Below are positions 1-4,262 of a stretch of 7,040 nt of DNA, in pieces. Each line of letters opens with the position of its first letter. Positions within the stretch are counted from its first letter, which is position 1. Where the stretch lies: contig JAMXLQ010000101.1 in NCBI GenBank assembly GCA_024280975.1, forward strand, positions 1 through 7,040, written 5' to 3'. The translations under genes and the position numbers were made by a program. The notes under the pieces were generated by a model. The model saw only the letters and a list, made by a program, of their open reading frames with translations. It searched no databases and had not been told where the DNA came from. The DNA comes from Methanosarcina sp. Its GTDB lineage: Archaea > Halobacteriota > Methanosarcinia > Methanosarcinales > Methanosarcinaceae.

Positions 1-202
1 TAGCCCCTCCATTTTCTGCGATTACAGCCCCATCCAGGCCAATAAGCCTTGAGGCTGTCCTTGCATAACATAGAGTATTTCCCGTGGCAAGCACGACTGG
101 AACTTTAAGAGAACGGATCTTTTTCATAGCCCCCAGATGAAGTTCTCTTTTCTCGCAGGTAATTGTTCCGTCAATATCAGCGACAATGGCTTTGAATTTC
201 AT
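1..202 (-). CDS. Phosphoglycolate phosphatase, archaeal HAD type (partial, C-terminus outside window)
   Basis: The first 67 residues of a HAD-superfamily phosphatase are present; the rest lies beyond the left edge. The protein begins MKFKAIVADIDGTIT. This is HAD motif I, with the nucleophile Asp9 and the general acid Asp11. A motif II-like LATGN (Thr40) and an IAENGG segment (residues 61-66) follow. This order is typical of the archaeal phosphoglycolate phosphatase/sucrose-phosphatase-like (Cof-type) group, which hydrolyses 2-phosphoglycolate to glycolate in the cytoplasm. Phosphoglycolate also arises at DNA ends during oxidative damage repair, which may be relevant next to radA, but that link is inference. 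The start is the ATG at 200-202; I see no strong Shine-Dalgarno sequence before it. It lies downstream of radA on the same strand with a 141-base gap that holds its own likely promoter. Another HAD phosphosugar phosphatase activity is possible. Confidence 0.88.
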   Translation of the reverse strand, partial: MKFKAIVADIDGTITCEKRELHLGAMKKIRSLKVPVVLATGNTLCYARTASRLIGLDGAVIAENGGA

Positions 203-256
203 CAAAAAAGATTGGGAAAGGGTAGATAAAACATTTCCCTACCCAGCTTTGAATAT

Positions 257-314
257 GTTTATTAATAAATTTGCGTTAATACAGTAACGTTAACATATTA
301 GCTAATAAATTTGC
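257..314 (-). promoter_or_regulatory. Likely promoter region of the phosphatase gene, with 12-base direct repeat
   Basis: On the minus strand the motif GCAAATTTATTA occurs twice, at 263-274 and 303-314, exactly 40 bases apart. The proximal copy runs into a perfect 12-base palindrome (TTTATTAATAAA, 258-269) that would serve as a TATA box about 55-65 bases before the ATG. Between the copies lies a small palindrome, TAACGTTA (285-292). The TATA assignment is inference from composition and position. The second copy could be an alternative TATA or half of a regulator site. Confidence 0.45.
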
Positions 315-343
315 CTTTATCGCTATACACTTGATTTTTACTT

Positions 344-1321
344 TTACTGGTCTGTGAGTCCGGCTGTAGTGACTGCAATAACAGCTTCTCCTTCGGGCAG
401 GTTGGGAGAGTCCACCAGACGTACAATCCTTTTATCTCCTTTAGATTTGCGCAGGTAGAGCCTGAAAGTTGCTGTGTGTCCGACTACGTGGCCTCCGACA
501 GGCCTTGTTGGATCACCAAAAAAGGCATCGGGTTTTGCCATAACTTGATTTGTTACAACCACGCAGGCATTGAATAAATCTCCGAAGCGGAGTAGGCCGT
601 GCATATGCTTGTTGAGTTTCTGCTGCCGGTCGGCAAGGGTTCCCCTTCCTACATATTCAGCCCTGAAGTGAGCCATAAGAGAATCAACAATTAGCAGACG
701 AACAGGTTTACCCATATCTCGAAGCTCGTTTGCAAGGTCTGTTGCAGATTCCACGAGAAGTATCTGGTGATTGGAATTGTATGCCCTGGCGACATGGATA
801 TTTTGGAGGAACTTTTCAGGGTCAAGCTCCATGCCGTACTTCTCGGAAAGCCCTTTTACCATCTGGGCAATTCTTTCAGGTCTGAAAGTGTTTTCAGTAT
901 CTATGATGATAACCGAACCATCAAGTCCCCCGTGCTCCCGGTCCATCTGAACATTGACTGCAAGCTGGTGAGCCAACTGGGTCTTTCCAGAACCGAATTC
1001 TCCATATAACTCGGTAATTGCCTGGGTTTCTACACCCCCACCCATCATTTCATCAAATTCCGTACAACCGGTCGTCAGCTTGCCTACCATTTTCCGCCTT
1101 TCAAGCACGACATCTCCGGTCTCAAAACCCCCAATATCAGCAGCTTGTCTTGCAGCATTGATGATTTTTGCAGCCGTCGATTCCCCAATTTCGGCTGTAG
1201 TTGCAAGTTCAGAAGGAGAGGCTACAGCCACTGCTTCAACGGTGTTAAATCCGGCTTCTTTGAGTTTTTCTGCGGTTGCAGGGCCAACTCCGGGCAACTC
1301 TTCGAGTGCTATTTCGCTCAT
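344..1321 (-). CDS. radA: DNA repair and recombination protein RadA
   Basis: Archaeal RecA/Rad51-family recombinase of 325 residues. It forms ATP-dependent filaments on single-stranded DNA and catalyses homologous pairing and strand exchange. The N-terminal helix-hairpin-helix DNA-binding domain (residues about 5-60, with LPGVGPATAEKL) is followed by the linker polymerisation motif FETG (66-69). The ATPase core has Walker A GEFGSGKTQ (107-115), Walker B LLIVDS (209-214), the TNQV segment (257-260) before loop L2, and the ATP-cap region GDPTRPVGG (269-277). The length is normal for the family. I chose the ATG at 1319-1321 because AGGAG (1330-1334) sits 8 bases before it and the helix-hairpin-helix begins at once. 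An in-frame GTG at 1375 would add 18 unrelated residues and lies next to the predicted transcription start. The gene is divergent from coaD. No oligo-T terminator follows the stop, so some read-through into the phosphatase gene is possible. Confidence 0.97.
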   Translation of the reverse strand: MSEIALEELPGVGPATAEKLKEAGFNTVEAVAVASPSELATTAEIGESTAAKIINAARQAADIGGFETGDVVLERRKMVGKLTTGCTEFDEMMGGGVETQAITELYGEFGSGKTQLAHQLAVNVQMDREHGGLDGSVIIIDTENTFRPERIAQMVKGLSEKYGMELDPEKFLQNIHVARAYNSNHQILLVESATDLANELRDMGKPVRLLIVDSLMAHFRAEYVGRGTLADRQQKLNKHMHGLLRFGDLFNACVVVTNQVMAKPDAFFGDPTRPVGGHVVGHTATFRLYLRKSKGDKRIVRLVDSPNLPEGEAVIAVTTAGLTDQ

Positions 1322-1329
1322 TACAAATT

Positions 1330-1398
1330 CTCCTAGATGCACATGTTTGTATAAGGTGCATAACAGTTGCTCCACAATGGTTTTGCAGGTATATATAA
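1330..1398 (-). promoter_or_regulatory. radA promoter, leader hairpin and Shine-Dalgarno site
   Basis: On the minus strand the TATA box reads TTATATATA (about 1390-1398). This predicts transcription start near 1365-1372 and a leader of about 45-50 bases. The leader contains an inverted repeat, ATGCAC/GTGCAT (1356-1361 with 1337-1342, 13-base loop), that ends two bases before the Shine-Dalgarno AGGAG (1330-1334). The TATA and AGGAG are seen directly; the start site is inferred from usual archaeal spacing. Confidence 0.65.
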
Positions 1399-1445
1399 CT
1401 AGAGGAGGTGGGGTGAAAGTATTCTAAAGCGTCTGAAAAGCACGG

Positions 1446-1566
1446 TTATATCGCTGGGAAATAGGGCAAATGAAGAAAAAAATAAGAGAATTTTTTTCGA
1501 CACTTACATCTAGAAAAAGAAAGAAAAAAGAGAGAAAAGCAATGAAAGTTTCCGAAAATCCGGAAA
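1446..1566 (+). promoter_or_regulatory. Upstream region of coaD: candidate TATA box, A/T palindrome, purine tract, hairpin
   Basis: TTATATC at 1446-1452 is the best plus-strand TATA candidate and would start RNA near 1475, giving a leader of about 130 bases. Within it are a perfect 9-base inverted repeat, GAAAAAAAT/ATTTTTTTC (1475-1483, 1490-1498), which includes a T7 run. A 28-base homopurine tract (1512-1539) and a 6-base stem TTTCCG/CGGAAA (1549-1554, 1561-1566) follow. An in-frame open reading frame from 1470 crosses this region, but its product is a lysine/phenylalanine-rich low-complexity string, as expected of untranslated DNA. Which promoter is used cannot be decided from sequence. 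Confidence 0.35.
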
Positions 1567-1607
1567 AAAACCAAAAATTCTTTTTACTTAGTGGATTATC
1601 ACCCATC

Positions 1608-2078
1608 ATGCCAAAGGTCGCAGTCGGCGGTACGTTTCAGTATTTTCATGACGGCCATGCCAAACTGATTGAAAAAGCATTTGAGATAGCAGAGGGTGGA
1701 AAAGTCCACATAGGACTTACCTCGGACGAGATGCTAAGTAAAAGCCACAGCGTCGATAATTATGAAAAAAGGAGGGCTGGGCTGCTTCAGTATATAAAAA
1801 AAATGGGAATCCCAAATGACAAATATGAGATTACAAAGCTGAATGACCCTTATGGTCCTAGTCTCGAAGAGGACTTCGACTGTATAATCGTTTCTCCTGA
1901 GACTTATCCTGTTGCCCTTAAAATCAACCATATCAGGGAAGAAAAAGGAAAGAAGCCCCTGAAAATTGTATACGTTGAATATGTAATGGCTGAGGATGGA
2001 ATCCCGATATCTTCAACAAGGATTGCAAAAGGGGAAATTAACAGACATGGTAGACTGAAGAAGAACATCGAGCAGTAG
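1608..2078 (+). CDS. coaD: Phosphopantetheine adenylyltransferase, archaeal type
   Basis: Cytoplasmic nucleotidyltransferase that converts 4'-phosphopantetheine and ATP to dephospho-CoA and pyrophosphate, the penultimate step of coenzyme A synthesis. The 156-residue protein has the archaeal COG1019 layout. The N-terminal beta strand and GGTFQYFHDGH carry the HxGH-type nucleotide-binding motif (His14, His17). HIGLTSDEML follows at 34-43, and a C-terminal ISSTRI segment (134-139) takes the place of the KMSKS-like motif. I chose the ATG at 1608 because MPKVAVGGTF starts directly with the first Rossmann strand and gives the family's usual length. Upstream in-frame ATGs at 1470 and 1542 would add 46 or 22 low-complexity residues. 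The Shine-Dalgarno site is weak (GTGGAT about 10 bases upstream). The gene is divergent from radA and is closed by a hairpin terminator, so it is probably monocistronic. Confidence 0.93.
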   Translation: MPKVAVGGTFQYFHDGHAKLIEKAFEIAEGGKVHIGLTSDEMLSKSHSVDNYEKRRAGLLQYIKKMGIPNDKYEITKLNDPYGPSLEEDFDCIIVSPETYPVALKINHIREEKGKKPLKIVYVEYVMAEDGIPISSTRIAKGEINRHGRLKKNIEQ

Positions 2079-2089
2079 ACAGCTTCACT

Positions 2090-2120
2090 TCAAGCGTTCG
2101 CCCGCTTGAGCTGCGTTTTT
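2090..2120 (+). terminator. Hairpin plus T-tract after coaD
   Basis: A perfect 7-base stem TCAAGCG/CGCTTGA (2090-2096 with 2103-2109) has a 6-base loop. It is followed 6 bases later by T5 (2116-2120). It begins 12 bases after the coaD stop codon. Archaeal termination relies mainly on the T-tract; the stem may add to it or stabilise the 3' end. Confidence 0.65.
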
Positions 2121-2172
2121 AATTGAAAAAAATATTGAGCACTAAGCAGCACTCTAATCCAAGACTATTTAG

Positions 2173-2211
2173 TATTTAAGTAGCTATAGTCAGGACAAAA
2201 CATAAAGTGAT
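2173..2211 (+). promoter_or_regulatory. Promoter and ribosome binding site of the 2215-3396 gene pair
   Basis: TATTTAAG (2173-2180) is a good archaeal TATA box and predicts RNA start near 2200-2205, so the leader would be only about 10-15 bases long. GTGAT (2207-2211) matches the anti-Shine-Dalgarno end of 16S rRNA but is only 3 bases before the ATG at 2215, which is unusually close. Confidence 0.5.
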
Positions 2212-2214
2212 AGT

Positions 2215-2547
2215 ATGCCCAGAGAATTTACACAGAAAGATATTGAGATTTTTAACAAGCTTGCTCCTGAAGCCAGAGGAAGCTTAACTTCCAGAGAAGC
2301 AGGACATCAGTTTCCCTTTATCCTACGCCCGGTTTCACACAAGTTTGCCGAGTCATCTGAAGACTTTAGGAAGAGACTGGAGAGGCTGAACCCTGAGGAA
2401 CTTGATTACCTTGTAGGGCTCGCGCTGGAAGGAAAAGAAGATGTCCAATCTCTGGATGAAGACCTTGAAGAGCTGATTGCAGTAGTCGCTGAAAAGCTGT
2501 CTCCTGAAAGGGCGAAGCAGCTAAAGGACTTTGTAGGAATTTTCTGA
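2215..2547 (+). CDS. Conserved-looking small acidic protein of unknown function
   Basis: A 110-residue soluble protein that I do not recognise. It has no signal peptide, membrane segment, cysteine pair or nucleotide-binding motif. The N-terminal part (residues 1-45) is mixed, with a histidine/phenylalanine/proline-rich stretch around GHQFPFILRPVSHKF (30-44). Residues 46-110 are strongly charged and predicted helical: EDFRKRLERL, then an acidic run including DEDLEELIAVVAEKL, ending KQLKDFVGIF. It looks like a small helical adaptor. It is a real gene on three grounds: a TATA box and GTGAT site stand in front, codon use matches the neighbours, and the endonuclease IV homologue follows 15 bases later on the same strand. 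That suggests co-transcription and possibly a shared role in DNA repair, but the role is inference from position only. Confidence 0.8.
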   Translation: MPREFTQKDIEIFNKLAPEARGSLTSREAGHQFPFILRPVSHKFAESSEDFRKRLERLNPEELDYLVGLALEGKEDVQSLDEDLEELIAVVAEKLSPERAKQLKDFVGIF

Positions 2548-2562
2548 AAGGACACCTTAAAA

Positions 2563-3396
2563 ATGCCCTCAAAATACCTGCTTTTCGGGACCGGAGGAAT
2601 TCCGAGAAGCACAACAGGAACAAGTAGCGTCTCAGGAATCAAACGGATCAGGGAACTTGACCTTGACTGTATGGAGCTTGAGTTTGTGCAGGGAGTGCGC
2701 ATGGGTGAAAAAGGGGCAAAAAACGTCCTGGAAGCTGCAAAGAAAGAAGAAGTAGCTCTGAGTGTCCATGCACCGTATTATATCAACCTGAATTCTTATG
2801 AAGAAGAAAAATTAAAGGCAAGCTTGGAAAGGATTTACCAGGCTGCGCGGATAGGCAGCCTCTGCGGAGCCGAATCAATCGTACTACATGCCGGTTTTTA
2901 TCAGAAAAGCAGCAAAAAATATACCTTTGATAACATATCAAAAGCCCTGAAAGAGCTTACAGGACAACTCAGGGATGAAGGAATCCCTGCAGTCCTGCGC
3001 CCTGAAACAATGGGTAAGCGCACGCAGTTTGGAACGCTTGAAGAAGTGCTTGCCCTTAGTGCAGAAATTGAAGGGATCATGCCCTGCATTGATTTTTGCC
3101 ATTTGCATGCAAGGGAAGGAAAGGAGAATTCCTACTCAGAGTTTACAAAAATTCTCTCCCGAGTCGAGGAAAGCCTTGGAAAAGAAGGACTTTCAAATAT
3201 GCACATTCATGTCGCAGGAGTAGAATACGGCATGAACGGGGAAAAGAGACATCTGAATCTGAAAGAGTCGGACTTCAATTATCCCGAACTTATGAAGGTC
3301 TTAAGAGAATTCAAAGCGAGAGGAAGGATTATACTTGAAAGTCCCGTTCTGGAAGAAGACGCACTTATGCTGAAGAAGCTTTACAACGAGATATAA
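2563..3396 (+). CDS. Endonuclease IV-family protein (AP endonuclease, TIM barrel)
   Basis: A 277-residue member of the endonuclease IV (Nfo)/xylose isomerase-like TIM-barrel group. The family cleaves DNA 5' of abasic sites using three metal ions. Most family metal ligands can be placed: His69 (SVHAPYYINL), His109 (VLHAG), Glu148 (RPETMGK), Asp177 and His180 (CIDFCHLHA), His216 (MHIHVAG), His230 (EKRHLNL) and Glu259 (ILESP). The position matching E. coli Asp229, in the D-R-H motif, appears to be Lys228 here. The N-terminus (FGTGGIPRSTTG) fits archaeal members. The start at 2563 follows AAAGGA by about 10 bases and lies 15 bases after the preceding stop, so the two genes are probably one operon. 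The 3' side has a T5 tract (3413-3417). AP endonuclease activity is likely but, given the changed ligand, a different phosphodiesterase or sugar-related activity remains possible. Confidence 0.9.
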   Translation: MPSKYLLFGTGGIPRSTTGTSSVSGIKRIRELDLDCMELEFVQGVRMGEKGAKNVLEAAKKEEVALSVHAPYYINLNSYEEEKLKASLERIYQAARIGSLCGAESIVLHAGFYQKSSKKYTFDNISKALKELTGQLRDEGIPAVLRPETMGKRTQFGTLEEVLALSAEIEGIMPCIDFCHLHAREGKENSYSEFTKILSRVEESLGKEGLSNMHIHVAGVEYGMNGEKRHLNLKESDFNYPELMKVLREFKARGRIILESPVLEEDALMLKKLYNEI

Positions 3397-3483
3397 TTTT
3401 GATTTATAATTCTTTTTAAATTTACCTAGGTATTCATAGCCCAAACAAAAACGTATCCGATATTTCGGACAAAATTAGCTAAC

Positions 3484-3547
3484 ATGTACCTAGTTCTTAC
3501 TATTTATAAGCTTTTTAGAAAAAAGCTTATAAATAGTAATATGTAGA
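3484..3547. repeat. Hairpin unit 1: perfect 20-base palindromic arms
   Basis: Two perfectly complementary 20-base arms (3497-3516 and 3520-3539) are separated by the 3-base loop AGA. The central 23 bases are TAAGCTTTTT, AGA, AAAAAGCTTA. The unit opens with ATGTACCTAGTTCTTA and closes with TAATATGTA; both flanks recur in the next unit. As RNA or as a DNA cruciform this is the most stable structure in the window. It could act as a two-way terminator or a 3'-end stabiliser. Confidence 0.8.
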
Positions 3548-3548
3548 A

Positions 3549-3615
3549 CGCACCTAACTCTTATTTTTTGCTTAAGCTTTTTTCTAAAAAGCTTACGTAA
3601 AAGAGATAATATGTA
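3549..3615. repeat. Hairpin unit 2: diverged tandem copy with the core in reverse orientation
   Basis: This unit has the flanks ACCTAACTCTTA (left) and TAATATGTA (right), in the same order and orientation as unit 1. The 10-base inner arms are also the same (3573-3582 and 3586-3595). The loop is TCT instead of AGA, so the 23-base core is the exact reverse complement of the core in unit 1. The outer stem is imperfect but partly kept by G-U pairs and by CTCTT/AAGAG (3558-3562, 3601-3605). This indicates a duplication followed by divergence, with pairing largely retained. Confidence 0.75.
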
Positions 3616-3639
3616 CTTGACGTTACAAGCACATATTAT
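3606..3639. repeat. Inverted repeat with arms ATAATATGT
   Basis: Arms at 3606-3619 and 3626-3639 match in 13 of 14 positions around the 6-base loop ACGTTA. The left arm is the closing motif of hairpin unit 2, so TAATATGT occurs twice in direct and once in inverted orientation in this spacer (3537, 3607, 3631). Confidence 0.7.
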
Positions 3640-3655
3640 TCAAAATATTATTCAA
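3633..3655. repeat. 11-base direct repeat
   Basis: ATATTATTCAA occurs perfectly at 3633-3643 and 3645-3655, that is nearly two copies of a 12-base unit. The first copy overlaps the right arm of the preceding inverted repeat. Confidence 0.75.
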
Positions 3656-3701
3656 GGACACATTAATAAGCAAATCCGATTGAGAAGGCAATTCCCATAT
3701 T

Positions 3702-3986
3702 TTATTGAATCCCACTCCAGCTGTACTGCTTGCCACTGTAACGGTGCTTGCCCTTTGTCTCCTCATGCTTTTTCTTAGCTAAACATTTTGCCTTGCTTAT
3801 TATCAGGTAAACTCCAGCCAGGCCCACAAGAGTGTAGATTAGCCGCGAGACAATGGATTTCTTTCCGAATATAGCCGCAACCAGATCAAAGTTCAGGAGC
3901 CCTACAAGACCCCAGTTAAGAGCTCCTATTATCGTTAGCAGCTTAGACGGAATGTATAGATTTTTATCCATAAGCATTTTATGCAT
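3702..3986 (-). CDS. DUF378 family small membrane protein
   Basis: A 94-residue membrane protein with two hydrophobic helices (about residues 14-40 and 45-64) and a basic, hydrophilic tail (65-94, rich in Lys, His and Ser). The segments GALNWGLVGLLNFDLVAAIFG (21-41) and YTLVGLAGVYLI (51-62) are the hallmarks of DUF378 (YuzA-like), a family without a known biochemical function. I chose the ATG at 3984-3986 because GGGGAGGT (3996-4003) stands 9 bases before it. The in-frame TTG at 3995 would touch this Shine-Dalgarno site, and the later ATGs at 3977 and 3971 would be too far from it. It is convergent with the endonuclease gene and lies downstream of the cobalt operon on the same strand, separated by 276 bases with terminators, so it is most likely its own transcription unit. 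Confidence 0.88.
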   Translation of the reverse strand: MHKMLMDKNLYIPSKLLTIIGALNWGLVGLLNFDLVAAIFGKKSIVSRLIYTLVGLAGVYLIISKAKCLAKKKHEETKGKHRYSGKQYSWSGIQ

Positions 3987-4029
3987 CTTTATCAAACCTC
4001 CCCACTGAAATAGAGCACTTACAAAAGAC

Positions 4030-4117
4030 AGATCATTTTTTCGAACTGGAAAACTCCAAGTTTTCGGATGATCTAATCATTTGCTCTCGTAAACAGTGTT
4101 GGAACTAAGATATTATG
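4030..4117 (-). promoter_or_regulatory. Upstream region of the DUF378 gene: TATA candidate and nested inverted repeats
   Basis: CATAATATC on the minus strand (4109-4117) is a TATA candidate that would give a leader of about 100 bases. That leader would hold a 7-base outer stem AGATCAT/ATGATCT (4030-4036, 4068-4074) around an inner stem GAAAAC/GTTTTC (4049-4054, 4060-4065). GAAAA at 4049-4053 can instead pair with TTTTC at 4038-4042, so two inner hairpins exclude each other. Function is not known. Confidence 0.4.
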
Positions 4118-4158
4118 AATCTATTCCTTAACCTGGAGATTTAGTGTAAAGAAATCAA

Positions 4159-4222
4159 TTTTTAGATTATCCTATCGATTCAATATACTCAAAAGGGTAT
4201 AGTAAAATGTAAAATCTAAAAA
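4159..4222. repeat. Long-range 10-base inverted repeat with inner stem
   Basis: TTTTTAGATT (4159-4168) and AATCTAAAAA (4213-4222) are perfectly complementary with 44 bases between them. A second stem TATAC/GTATA (4184-4188, 4197-4201) lies inside. The right arm overlaps the last T-tract beyond cbiO, so this may be part of the terminator zone that separates the cobalt operon from the DUF378 gene. Confidence 0.55.
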
Positions 4223-4259
4223 AAGGAAAAACAAGGAAATAATTAGAAAAAAGGAAAAA
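4218..4259 (-). terminator. Multiple T-tracts ending the cbi operon
   Basis: On the minus strand, just after the cbiO stop, four oligo-T runs follow one another: T5 (4255-4259), T6 (4247-4252), T5 (4227-4231) and T7 (4218-4224). Runs of this kind are the standard archaeal termination signal. Repetition suggests a strong, staggered terminator. Confidence 0.8.
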
Positions 4260-4262
4260 TAA

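Larger units (their letters stand above)
3397..3701. other. Structured convergent spacer without genes
   Basis: This 305-base spacer lies between the 3' ends of the endonuclease IV homologue and the DUF378 gene. It has no credible gene: the longest ATG frame is 20 codons and lies entirely in a palindrome. From left to right it holds a T5 tract (3413-3417) and a palindrome TACCTAGGTA (3423-3432). A small stem TCCGA/TCGGA (3456-3460, 3465-3469), two related hairpin units (3484-3615), an inverted repeat (3606-3639) and an 11-base direct repeat (3633-3655) follow. It probably serves as terminator for both genes, but the duplicated structure goes beyond what that needs. Confidence 0.7.

Noticed and set aside
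767..1009. Plus-strand open frame within radA
   Set aside because: Antisense shadow of the RadA ATPase domain, with no promoter, ribosome site or recognisable protein.
1322..1375. N-terminal extension of RadA from a GTG at 1375
   Set aside because: The 18 extra residues do not look like RadA, the frame would start near the predicted transcription start, and a good Shine-Dalgarno site sits right before the ATG at 1321.
1404..1427. Strong GGAGGTG followed by a GTG and a 5-codon frame on the plus strand
   Set aside because: The spacing is only two bases, the frame is trivial, and no promoter stands in front. It is more likely the flank of the radA promoter.
1470..1607. N-terminal extension of the phosphopantetheine adenylyltransferase (46 residues)
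   Set aside because: It translates to a Lys/Phe/Ser-rich low-complexity string from A/T tracts; the ATG at 1608 gives the family's usual start and length.
2366..2702. Minus-strand open frames across the small acidic gene and the endonuclease start
   Set aside because: They overlap real genes in the opposite strand and encode Ser/Arg-rich shadow peptides without start signals.
3484..3546. 20-codon ATG frame inside hairpin unit 1
   Set aside because: No ribosome binding site, it is made entirely of palindrome, and the frame is not kept in unit 2.
3484..3655. CRISPR array
   Set aside because: Only two diverged units, with large palindromes and no regular unique spacers.
3397..3701. Miniature transposon with terminal inverted repeats
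   Set aside because: I find no matching terminal repeats at both ends and no target-site duplication; left as repeats of unknown origin.
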